In this document: in pieces, positions 43,109-51,327 of the stretch
Position numbering within the stretch: position 1 is the first letter of the stretch
Layout of the letters: every line of letters begins with the position of its first letter
From: Phycisphaerae bacterium
GTDB lineage: Bacteria; Planctomycetota; Phycisphaerae; UBA1845
NCBI GenBank assembly: GCA_022072505.1
Contig: JAJVHU010000003.1
Coordinates: forward strand, 1 to 64,000
Direction of reading: 5' to 3'
DNA: 64,000 bases
Program-made: the position numbers and the translations under genes
The notes under the pieces: generated by a model
Database searches by the model: none
What the model saw: the letters and a program-made list of their open reading frames with translations, nothing else
What the model was told of the DNA's origin: nothing

Positions 43109-44509
43109 ATGCCGGGAGGTTGGCTGCAAAAGCTGGCGACGGCGCCGCTCCTCGGCAGCGCGGCCGCGACCGTGCAGGCGTGGCGCGTAGCGCGCCGTCG
43201 GTACGGGCGCGTGTACGAGGCGCTCGTGCCCGAGATCGAGCGCCGGTCGCGGATGAGCCGCGACGAGATGCGGGCGCACTGCGACGAGCGGCTGGCGGTG
43301 CTGCTCGGTCATGCGTATGCGCATGTGCCGCATTACCGGGAGGCGTGGCGGCGTGCGGGGATCCTTCCGCAGGATCTCCGCGCGATCGACGACCTTGCCC
43401 GTCGTCTGCCGTTGCTGTCCCGGGAGGAGGCGCGAGCGGCGCCCCAGCGGCTTCTTGACGAGCGTCTTGCGCCGTCGGCGCTGGTCCGCCTGTCCACCAG
43501 CGGCAGCACGGGCTCGCCGCTGACGCTGTTCCGCACGCCCGAGGCCGAGGCGACGTCCTACGCCTTCTTCGAGGCGCGCTGCCGGCGACCCGCGGGGATG
43601 CAGTTCGGACGCCTTCCCTACGTCATGATCGGCGGACAACTCGTCGCGCCGGTCACGCGGGATCGCCCGCCGTTCTGGGTTTACAACTACGCGTGGAAGC
43701 AGCTTTATCTTTCCAGCTACCACCTGTCGGAGCGCTTTCTCCCGCATTACGTCAAGGCGCTGCGCCGCCGCCCGTATCACGCGATCCTCGGATATCCTTC
43801 GAGCCTGCACACCGTCGCGCGGCATCTGCTGGAGCGCGGCGAACCGCCGATCCCGATGCGCTGCGCGATCACGAGTTCGGAAACGCTTCTTGAACATCAG
43901 CGCGAGGCAATCGAGCGGGCGTTCGGCTGCAAGGTGTTCGATCAATACGGCGCGGGCGAGCTTTGCGTCTTTGCCGCGCAGTGCGGGCGAGGGTCAATGC
44001 ACGTCAGCCCTGATTACGGACGGATCGAAGTGATCGGCGACGACGGGCGACCTTGCCGACCCGGAGAAACGGGCGAGCTCGTCTGCACCAGCCTGATCAA
44101 CTTCGGGCAGGTGTTCATCCGGTATCGCATCGGCGACCGCGGGGCGATCGACGAAGGCCGGTGCGCGTGCGGGAGCGCATTGCCCGTCCTGTCGCGCCTC
44201 GAAGGGCGGGTGGACGAGGTGCTTCGGACGCGCGACGGCCGGGCGATCGGACGGCTGGACCCGGTATTCAAGGGCGTCGAACATGTGCGCGAGGCGCAGA
44301 TCGTTCAGGAAGAGGCGGATCGCTTCGTCGTCCGCGTCGTACCGGCGCCCGGGTATGACGCGGGGAGCGCGGAGTTGATCCGGCGGAACCTGAGCGACCG
44401 CGTGGGCGACGTGCGGATCGACGTGGTGACGGTGGAAGCAATTGAACGCACCCGGGCGGGGAAGTTTCGCGCGGTGATCAGCCGCGTCAATCCGCCGCGG
44501 AACCCCTGA
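43109..44509 (+). CDS. Adenylate-forming enzyme of the phenylacetate-CoA ligase/CapK type
   Basis: A 466-residue ANL-superfamily protein. An N-terminal helical region is followed by the nucleotide-binding STSGSTGSPLTLF (about 131-143), SSYHLSERFLPHYV, ILGYPSSLHTVA, CAITSSETLLEHQ, VFDQYGAGE (about 275-283) and GELVCTSLINFGQVFIRYRIGD (in part) with the ATP-binding Asp. CapK-type relatives are often found near polysaccharide genes and may activate an acid for transfer; the acid here is unknown. The C-terminal domain is present (FVVRVVPAPGYDAGSAELIRR, in part) but lacks an obvious acyl-CoA-ligase hinge Lys except RAGKFRAVI near the end. It starts 6 bases after the hydrolase stop. Confidence 0.83.
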   Translation: MPGGWLQKLATAPLLGSAAATVQAWRVARRRYGRVYEALVPEIERRSRMSRDEMRAHCDERLAVLLGHAYAHVPHYREAWRRAGILPQDLRAIDDLARRLPLLSREEARAAPQRLLDERLAPSALVRLSTSGSTGSPLTLFRTPEAEATSYAFFEARCRRPAGMQFGRLPYVMIGGQLVAPVTRDRPPFWVYNYAWKQLYLSSYHLSERFLPHYVKALRRRPYHAILGYPSSLHTVARHLLERGEPPIPMRCAITSSETLLEHQREAIERAFGCKVFDQYGAGELCVFAAQCGRGSMHVSPDYGRIEVIGDDGRPCRPGETGELVCTSLINFGQVFIRYRIGDRGAIDEGRCACGSALPVLSRLEGRVDEVLRTRDGRAIGRLDPVFKGVEHVREAQIVQEEADRFVVRVVPAPGYDAGSAELIRRNLSDRVGDVRIDVVTVEAIERTRAGKFRAVISRVNPPRNP

Positions 44510-44552
44510 AGCCGCCTCAGTCGCGAGCGCTTGCGGCGGCGAATGATGTGAC

Positions 44553-46094
44553 ATGACCTACCTTATCGCGTCCATCCCCGTGCAGAACGTCGAGGCGGCC
44601 GCGGAAGCGGTGCGACGCGCCGCACAGGCCGGAGCGGACGGCGTCGAACTTCGGATCGACGGCTACGACGGCGATATCGGCGGCCTCCGCCGCCTGATGG
44701 CGGAGCATCCGGGACTGACGTGGGTTGTCACCTGCCGCAGCGCCGACGAAGGCGGGCAGTACCCTGGCGACACGATGCAGCGCGTGTCGAGGCTCATCGA
44801 GATGGCGCGAGGCACGGGGGCGTGGGTGGACTTCGAACTGACGGACTGGGAGCGCTCCGCGAACATCCGGCAGAAGGTGTTGCTGGCGGCGGGAGGCGTC
44901 GCGGAACAGGACGGACACGCCGGCGCGACGGGAAAAACGCCCGAGGCGCCGAGGAGGCGCCTGATCCTTTCGGCTCACGAATTTCAACGATCGATGACGG
45001 ATGCGCGATCGCGCGTCGAGCGGATCTCGGCGGGCGGTCATGCCGCGGCGGCGAAGGTCGCGTGGATGCCGGCGGACATCAGCGACAATTTCGCGGCGTT
45101 CGACCTGCTGCGGGATGCGGCGGCGGGGGCTTTCGGCGACCTGCGCGTGACGGCGATCTGCATGAGCGAGGAAGGCGTCCTCTCGCGCGTGCTGGCGAGG
45201 AAGCTCGGCGCGTTTGCGACGTACGCGGGCGTCGACGCCGCGAGCGCCACCGCACCGGGACAATTGAGCGTCCCGGAACTGTGCGGCTTGTACCGATGGG
45301 GGCGGATCGACGCGAGCACCCGCTTTTACGGCGTCATCGGCGATCCCGTGGCGCATTCGCAAAGCCCGGCGTTCTTCAACGCGCGGTTCGAGGCGGACGG
45401 CGTCAACGCGGTCTACCTGCCGCTGCGCGTGCGCGGCGGGGACGCGCTCCGAAGGTTCATCGAGGGGCTGCGGCGGCGTCCGTGGCTGGACGTCGGCGGG
45501 TTCAGCGTCACGATCCCGCACAAGGAGGCGGCGCTGGCGCTGGCGGATGAAGCCGGCGACGCTTTGACCCGGCGGATCGGCGCGGCGAACACGCTGGTCT
45601 GGCGCGACGGCCGGGTCGTCGCCTACAACACCGACGCGGCGGCGGCGCTGGACTCGATCGCGGCGCGAATGAACTGGTTGCCCGAAGACTTCCACGGCGT
45701 CACTGCGGACGTGCTCGGGTGCGGCGGGGCGGCGCGGGCGGTGGTCGCGGCGCTGGCGGACCGCGGGTGTCGCGTGCGGATCTACGCGCGGGATGGGCGT
45801 CGGGCGTCGGCGCTGGCAAAGGATTTCGACGGCGAGGCGTTCGGCTGGGAGCAGCGCCTTCGCAGCGACGGACAACTGCTGATCAACGCCACGCGCGTCG
45901 GCATGACGCCGGATGAGCATGACACGCCGATGCCCCCCGACGCGCTGGCCGGACGAACGCTGGTCTTCGACCTCGTATACACGCCGCCGGAAACCCGCCT
46001 GATCCGCGAAACCGCCGCCGCCGGCGCCCCCGCGCTGGGCGGGCTGGACATGTTCCAGCGACAGGCGGAGGCACAATACGCAATCTTTTCATGA
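44553..46094 (+). CDS. aroDE: Bifunctional 3-dehydroquinate dehydratase / shikimate dehydrogenase
   Basis: A 513-residue fusion of two consecutive shikimate-pathway enzymes. Residues 1-250 are type I dehydroquinase: GADGVELRIDGY, VVTCRS, VDFELTD, ILSAHEF with catalytic His142, and AAKVAWMP with Schiff-base Lys168. Residues ~255-513 are AroE: FYGVIGDPVAHSQSP, SVTIPHKEA with catalytic Lys324, GAANTLV, NTDAAAALDSI, the NADP loop VLGCGGAARAVVAAL and INATRVGMTP. The same order of fusion is known in plants and some bacteria such as chlamydiae and planctomycetes. All key residues look intact. ATG 44553 is close to the end of the preceding ligase gene but with 43 bases between. Confidence 0.93.
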   Translation: MTYLIASIPVQNVEAAAEAVRRAAQAGADGVELRIDGYDGDIGGLRRLMAEHPGLTWVVTCRSADEGGQYPGDTMQRVSRLIEMARGTGAWVDFELTDWERSANIRQKVLLAAGGVAEQDGHAGATGKTPEAPRRRLILSAHEFQRSMTDARSRVERISAGGHAAAAKVAWMPADISDNFAAFDLLRDAAAGAFGDLRVTAICMSEEGVLSRVLARKLGAFATYAGVDAASATAPGQLSVPELCGLYRWGRIDASTRFYGVIGDPVAHSQSPAFFNARFEADGVNAVYLPLRVRGGDALRRFIEGLRRRPWLDVGGFSVTIPHKEAALALADEAGDALTRRIGAANTLVWRDGRVVAYNTDAAAALDSIAARMNWLPEDFHGVTADVLGCGGAARAVVAALADRGCRVRIYARDGRRASALAKDFDGEAFGWEQRLRSDGQLLINATRVGMTPDEHDTPMPPDALAGRTLVFDLVYTPPETRLIRETAAAGAPALGGLDMFQRQAEAQYAIFS

Positions 46095-46145
46095 ATTCCG
46101 CCGGACACCGCGTAACGAGAGCCCGGTTGAGGCGGAACTGTCGTT

Positions 46146-47642
46146 TCAAGTGATGTCGACGACCGACGCCAGTTCGCCGGAGTCAACCGGTTCGGTTCTG
46201 GGGTTGTGCTCGTCGTGGGACCAGCGGCCGTCGATGCGGAGGCGGTAGCGGTGTCGTCCGCGGGGAATGAGGAGGCGCATCTCGAATTCGCCGTCGCGCC
46301 CGGGGGCGGCGCCGGCGAGTTGCGGCGTCCAGTCGTTGAAGTCTCCGGCGATCTCGATCCGCGTCGCGCCGGGAACGTGATAGCGGAAGAGGACCGTCTC
46401 GCCTTCCTGAACGACGCCGTAAATCCGCTCGATCCGCTCGCTGATGCGGGCGTGGTCGGGGTCTCGCTCCGCGGTGAACGCCGGGAAGGCGTCCAGATCC
46501 ACGCGCGGCGGAGTTGAGTCGGCGGCGGGCAGGTCGATCGGCGACCGTCCGCCCGCGATCGGCGAGCGATCGACGAGCGCTGCGCCCGCGCCGTTGAGCA
46601 GGGCGCGGCGTGCCGAGACGGCGTCCGGGACCGGCGACGTGCGCGGCGCGGCGGGGAACGCCGGGATCGCGTCGTCCGCATCAGGCGACGCGCCATCGTC
46701 CTCGACGCGCAGGACGCTTCGCCCGTTGATCGGCAGGTCAAGGCCCGGCCGCTGCGGGGGGCGCAGACTCAGCAGAGCGTGCGTGGTCGAAAGGAGGCGA
46801 TCGGTCTCTTCCGCGAGTCGGTTCGCCTGAAGCAGGATGCGGGCCATCGGGGAAGGCTCGGCGTCCTCCACGAGGATTTCACGCACCAGGCTTTGAAAAT
46901 CCTTCGCTCCGGAGCTGTTGGGGGCGAACTCGCAGATCGGCTGACCCAGCCCCGCGCCTTCCTTCAGTTTGATGTTGAAGTTGAGGACGGTTTCGAAGAC
47001 GGCGGAGCCGAAGCGCTGGCGCAGTTCACTGAGAATGTCCCGCGCCTGCCGGGTCCGCACGTCATACTGGTTGGCGAGAATCCGCACCGTCAGCGGCTGC
47101 TTATGCCGGACGGTGAACTGCTTGATCGAATCCAACTGCCGGGTCAGCCCGTGCAATGAAAAGTAGCCGGTGTCGACGGGGATGATGACCAGATGCGCGG
47201 CGCGCAGGCCGTTGCGCATGAGCGGTCCCCAGTGCGGCGGGCAGTCCACGACGCAGTCGTCAAACCCGGAAGCGTAGCGGGCCAACGCCGAAGTCAGGAG
47301 TTCGTCCGCCTGGTCGAGACCGTGCGCGCGGGCTTCGAAGTCGGCGAGGTCGGCCTTGGCGGGGGCGAGTTCGAGATACGGCGCGATCTGCCAGGTGATC
47401 TGGGAGAGGGGGATCGGTTCGGGTTCGAACTGGGTGAGCAGCACATCACCGATCGAGAAATCGAGCTGATCCTCCGGAACGGCGAGTCCGACGGCGCAAT
47501 GACTCTGCGGATCGAGGTCGAGGAGGAGCACACGGCGTCCCTGGTCCGCGAGGGTCGCGGCGACATTGATCGCCACCGTGGTCTTTCCGCAGCCGCCTTT
47601 CTGGTTGGCGACGGTTATGACGCGAGGTCTGATGCTGTCCAC
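46146..47642 (-). CDS. ParA-family ATPase fused to a CBM48 (glycogen-binding-like) domain
   Basis: A 498-residue two-domain protein. Residues 1-260 are a ParA/Soj ATPase with the deviant Walker A KGGCGKTTVA (15-24), LLLDLDPQSH (about 38-47), DDCVVDCPPHW and IIPVDTGYFSLHGLTRQL; such ATPases position DNA or protein cargo on the nucleoid. A linker rich in Ala/Pro/Asp (about 300-395) joins a C-terminal ~85-residue early-set domain (RYHVPGATRIEIAGDFNDW, FEMRLLIPRGRHRYRLRIDG) like the AMPK/isoamylase CBM48 module, which binds glycogen-type glucans. The pairing suggests glycogen or carbohydrate-body positioning, or a non-catalytic use of the fold (inference). GTG 47642 has GGGGA seven bases upstream. 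Not beside parB. Confidence 0.87.
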   Translation of the reverse strand: MDSIRPRVITVANQKGGCGKTTVAINVAATLADQGRRVLLLDLDPQSHCAVGLAVPEDQLDFSIGDVLLTQFEPEPIPLSQITWQIAPYLELAPAKADLADFEARAHGLDQADELLTSALARYASGFDDCVVDCPPHWGPLMRNGLRAAHLVIIPVDTGYFSLHGLTRQLDSIKQFTVRHKQPLTVRILANQYDVRTRQARDILSELRQRFGSAVFETVLNFNIKLKEGAGLGQPICEFAPNSSGAKDFQSLVREILVEDAEPSPMARILLQANRLAEETDRLLSTTHALLSLRPPQRPGLDLPINGRSVLRVEDDGASPDADDAIPAFPAAPRTSPVPDAVSARRALLNGAGAALVDRSPIAGGRSPIDLPAADSTPPRVDLDAFPAFTAERDPDHARISERIERIYGVVQEGETVLFRYHVPGATRIEIAGDFNDWTPQLAGAAPGRDGEFEMRLLIPRGRHRYRLRIDGRWSHDEHNPRTEPVDSGELASVVDIT

Positions 47643-47905
47643 GTCGCGGTCCCCGCGAGGCTCGTGGCAAACGAATACGGCGGCGCTGCCTCCTGCTTCG
47701 CCGAAGCTGAGCCTTCTCAGACGAACCGGGACTTAGGTGGGTGATTGCCCCAGTCCGCCGAGTGCCCCACACGTGGCATTTCACGATGCCACTTCACTGT
47801 CATCTTGTATCGGGCGACACCCCTTGATCTCTTGAGGGATTATCGGACAGGCTGGGCGCGATGAGATTGCAACACGTTTACAATTAAGGAGTTGCGGGCG
47901 GTAAA

Positions 47906-47935
47906 AACGATCAATTCACAGCGAAATTGATCGTT
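47906..47935. promoter_or_regulatory. Perfect 11-base palindromic site, probable operator
   Basis: aacgatcaatt (47906-47916) and its exact inverse aattgatcgtt (47925-47935) with an 8-base spacer, in the 480-base divergent gap between the ParA-CBM48 gene and the triple-repeat lipoprotein. The AT-rich site stands out from the GC-rich surroundings and is just downstream of TTTACA (about 47875). No gene is seen elsewhere in 47643-48122. Confidence 0.55.
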
Positions 47936-48122
47936 ACAAGACTGAGGAGCCGACGGCGGCGCGGAGGCTTGCGGCACGTCGGGAGCGCAAAACCTCCGGT
48001 TCCGTCGGGACAATTCACCGCCTCCGTCAGCCTGCCGATATCCACGGATATCCGCGAAACCCGCGCTCAATAACCGTGGCGATGACACCGTTGCGCCGCG
48101 ATCCGGATCAGGAATTGACCAC

Positions 48123-49616
48123 ATGAAGAATCTGTTGAATGCGCCGCTGGCGATGATGCTTCTGACGATTGCGGGGACCGGCCTGGCCGGCTGCGGGCTG
48201 GGCTACCTGGACGAGGATGATCTGCCGTCGGAGGTGGCGGTTCGGATCGAGAACGCGTCGGACGAGGATATCTTTGTGACGCTGGACGCGGCGGAGAATT
48301 CGGGAGACGCCGGCAGCGACGGCATGACGCCGCAGGGAGAGAGCGGCGACGCCACGGCCCGGGTGAAATCCGGCGGGCTTGCCGCGAAGACCTCGGTGAT
48401 CCGGGTTCCGCCGCACTCGTCTTCGCTGGGGACGGTGACCTGCGGCGAGGGGTTGAGCGTCGTTGCTGAAGTCGGCGATATCGGGGGGATCCCGGTGACG
48501 CTTGCCGGCGTCGGGGCCGGGGCGGACGGCTTTGATGAGGGGAGCCTCGGACTGGAAGGAGAACGTCTGCTGGTTCCCGGAGTTCACTTTGCGTGCTCGG
48601 ATACGCTGATCGTTCGGATCGGTGCGGGTCTTTCCGGCGAGATCGAGCGCGTTCCCGAAGGGGTCGAACTGCCGGAACCCGATGTGGGCGACGACGGCGG
48701 GTCAAACGACAACGTTGATGACGGATCGGGATCCGCGGATCAGGCGGTCGGGTTCCGGCTTCAGAACGCGACGGATTCGGCCGTGGAGTTCGTGATTGCT
48801 CCGGTGGACGAAGACGGAGAGGAGGCCGGAGAGGAGACGGTAATCCGGGTGCCGGCGCGGCAGTTCAGCAGCGGGATGGCGGCATGCGGTCCGACGTACG
48901 TGGTTTCCGCGACGGTTCCGAGTCCGTCGGTGGTCGTGCCGGTGACGTTGCTCGGCGCGGGGAGCGGAACGCCGGGGTTTGACGGAGGCAGCGTCGGCGA
49001 GGAGGGCGAGCGGATTCTTGCGTTCAGCGAGCATTACGGCTGCGGCGACGCGATCGTGGCGACTTTGACCAGCGACGGCGGAGCGTCCTCGGGCGACGGC
49101 GGCGCGGTGGGTTCGGGGACGGTGGAAGTGTACGCGAGCGGAGAGAGCATTCCGGACCCGGATCTCGGCGACGAGGACGGCGGGGATGACGGATCAGCGC
49201 GCCTTGTCGTGGCGATCCGCAACGAGACGGAGAGCTTTGTTCAGGTTCGGCTCACGCCGGAAGCCGGAAGCTCGGCCGGGACGGCGGTCGACGTCCGGCT
49301 TCCGCCCGCGGGGACCAGCACCGGCGAGCTGGCGTGCGCGGATTCGTACACAGTCGCCGCGTTTCATCTCGAGAGCGCGGACAGCACGGCCGAGGAAGGG
49401 TTTCACACGATCGTACTGACGGGGGCGGGCACGGGGACGGAAGGCTTCGACGGCGACAACGTGGGCACGGACAATACACGGCAGGTTCTCGTCGGGACGC
49501 ATCTGACGTGCGACGCCGTGCTGGTCATCACGTTGTCGGCGACGAACAACGCGGTCGATCCCGAGTCGGGTGAGACGACGTTCGGGATCGGGGACGGCGT
49601 GCTGGCGGTGGAATGA
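48123..49616 (+). CDS. Lipoprotein with three tandem beta-rich repeats, function unknown
   Basis: A 497-residue lipoprotein with lipobox GLAGC (Cys24). Three units of about 130-150 residues follow, each with the same order: a VxIxN strand (VAVRIENAS, VGFRLQNAT, LVVAIRNET), a VIRVPP/VIRVPA/DVRLPPAG strand, a Cys in TVTCGE / MAACGP / ELACAD, then LxGxGxGxxGFDxGxxGxExxR (GVGAGADGFDEGSLG; GAGSGTPGFDGGSVG; GAGTGTEGFDGDNVG) and a second Cys in VHFACSD / EHYGCGD / THLTCDA. Each unit therefore holds two Cys that may form a disulfide. Linkers are Asp/Gly/Ser-rich. I do not recognise the repeat as a named family. ATG 48123 has AGGA about ten bases upstream. Confidence 0.83.
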   Translation: MKNLLNAPLAMMLLTIAGTGLAGCGLGYLDEDDLPSEVAVRIENASDEDIFVTLDAAENSGDAGSDGMTPQGESGDATARVKSGGLAAKTSVIRVPPHSSSLGTVTCGEGLSVVAEVGDIGGIPVTLAGVGAGADGFDEGSLGLEGERLLVPGVHFACSDTLIVRIGAGLSGEIERVPEGVELPEPDVGDDGGSNDNVDDGSGSADQAVGFRLQNATDSAVEFVIAPVDEDGEEAGEETVIRVPARQFSSGMAACGPTYVVSATVPSPSVVVPVTLLGAGSGTPGFDGGSVGEEGERILAFSEHYGCGDAIVATLTSDGGASSGDGGAVGSGTVEVYASGESIPDPDLGDEDGGDDGSARLVVAIRNETESFVQVRLTPEAGSSAGTAVDVRLPPAGTSTGELACADSYTVAAFHLESADSTAEEGFHTIVLTGAGTGTEGFDGDNVGTDNTRQVLVGTHLTCDAVLVITLSATNNAVDPESGETTFGIGDGVLAVE

Positions 49617-49708
49617 GCGAGCGTCGCCGACCTGGGCCGCGGCGGGAATCCCCGCGGGGCTGGTCGGTCGTTGTTCCCCCTTGCGGGGATCGCGTATGAT
49701 CCCGCCGC

Positions 49709-51238
49709 ATGATCGCCCGGATGCACAGCGTGGCGTTTCACGGGATCGAGGCCCTGCCCGTCGAGGTGGAGGTGGACGTTGCGCGGAGCGGATTCTCCGG
49801 CGCGTCGCTGGTCGGTCTGCCGGACGCGGCGGTGAAGGAGAGCATCGAGCGGGTCCGCAGCGCCCTGCACAACAGCGGTTTTTCGTTCCCCCGGTTCAAG
49901 ACGCTGGTGAATCTCGCCCCGGCGGACCTTCGGAAGGAAGGTCCTCTTTTTGACCTGCCGATCGCGCTGGGCATTCTGCTGGGCGACCGGCAGATCCAGT
50001 CCGACCTCAGTGAGCACTACCTGATCCTCGGGGAGCTGGCGCTGGACGGGCGGGTGCGTCCGATCCACGGGGCGCTGTCGGCGGCGATCCTCGCGCGGGA
50101 GGAGCGGCGTCGAGGGTTGATCGTTCCGGCGGAGAACGCGCGCGAGGCGGCGGTGGTGGAACAGGTGGAGGTGATTCCGGTGAGTACGCTGACGGAGGCG
50201 ATCGGCTTCCTGACCGGGCAGCTTCCGCTGGACGCGGCGAAGGTCAACTTAAGCGAGATTTTCGCATCGGCGTCGGCGTACGACTGCGACTTCGCGGATG
50301 TTCGCGGGCAAGAGCACGTGAAGCGGGCGCTGACGGTGTCGGCGGCGGGAGGGCACAACCTGCTGCTGATCGGTCCGCCGGGTTCGGGCAAGACGATGCT
50401 GGCGAAGCGGCTCCCGACGATCCTGCCCGCGCTGACGCTCGAGGAGTCGCTGGAAACGACGCGAATACACTCGGTGGCGGGGGAGTTGAAGCAGACCTCG
50501 GCGCTGTTGGCGACGAGGCCGGTGCGCACGCCGCATCACTCGGCGTCGATGCCCGCGCTGGTGGGGGGCGGGGCGGTGCCGAAAGCGGGGGAGGTGTCGC
50601 TGGCGCATCACGGGGTGTTGTTCCTCGATGAGTTTCCGGAGTTTTCACGGGCGGCGCTGGAGGCGTTGCGGCAGCCGCTGGAGGACGGCGAGGTCACGAT
50701 CGCCCGGGCGCAGCACACGGTCAAGTATCCGGCGTCGCTGATGCTGGTGGCGGCGATGAACCCGTGTCCGTGCGGATATTTCGGCGACCCCCGGCGACGG
50801 TGCAACTGCAACCCGCTGCTGATCGAGCGCTACCTGGGGCGGATCAGCGGTCCGCTGGTGGACCGGATCGACATCCACGTCGAGGTTCCGGCGGTTCCGC
50901 TTTCGGAGCTGCGCGGAGCGCGGGACGGGACGCCGTCGGAAGTCATGCGCGAGCGGGTGACGCAGGCGCGTCGGCGTCAGCGGTCGCGGTTCTCCGATCA
51001 GCCGACGATGACCAACGCCCGCATGAACGGCAAGCTGCTGCGGAGGCATTGCCGCCTTGACGAACCGGGGGAGTCGGTCCTGAGACAGGCATTGAGCGAC
51101 CTGGGATTGTCCGCGCGGGCGCACGACAAGGTGCTGCGCGTGGCGCGGACGATCGCCGACCTCGAAGGCCGCGACGACATTCACGCCGAGAACGTGATGG
51201 AGGCGATCCAGTACCGGCGGCTGGACCGCGCCGTCTGA
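49709..51238 (+). CDS. comM: YifB/ComM-family AAA ATPase (magnesium-chelatase-like)
   Basis: A 509-residue ComM-type helicase, known in other bacteria to aid branch migration during natural transformation and recombination. N-terminal Lon-protease-like domain (1-175): GLPDAAVKESIERVRSAL, NLAPADLRKEG, DLPIALGIL. The AAA+ core has GQEHVKRALTVSAAGGHNLL (20 residues), Walker A GPPGSGKTMLAKRLP (about 219-233), LFLDEFPEF Walker B, and AAMNPCPCGYFGD with the Cys cluster CPCG..CNCNP typical of the family. The C-terminal domain includes SARAHDKVLRVARTIADLEG. Length is standard. It lies 92 bases after the repeat lipoprotein and is probably monocistronic. Confidence 0.93.
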   Translation: MIARMHSVAFHGIEALPVEVEVDVARSGFSGASLVGLPDAAVKESIERVRSALHNSGFSFPRFKTLVNLAPADLRKEGPLFDLPIALGILLGDRQIQSDLSEHYLILGELALDGRVRPIHGALSAAILAREERRRGLIVPAENAREAAVVEQVEVIPVSTLTEAIGFLTGQLPLDAAKVNLSEIFASASAYDCDFADVRGQEHVKRALTVSAAGGHNLLLIGPPGSGKTMLAKRLPTILPALTLEESLETTRIHSVAGELKQTSALLATRPVRTPHHSASMPALVGGGAVPKAGEVSLAHHGVLFLDEFPEFSRAALEALRQPLEDGEVTIARAQHTVKYPASLMLVAAMNPCPCGYFGDPRRRCNCNPLLIERYLGRISGPLVDRIDIHVEVPAVPLSELRGARDGTPSEVMRERVTQARRRQRSRFSDQPTMTNARMNGKLLRRHCRLDEPGESVLRQALSDLGLSARAHDKVLRVARTIADLEGRDDIHAENVMEAIQYRRLDRAV

Positions 51239-51327
51239 CGCCTGCGCGCCGCGGCTGCGGCGCGTGACGTCCGCCGGGGGCGCGATAGGATGCGCGGGCC
51301 GGGCGAGCGGTCGGAGCGGGCGCAGTG

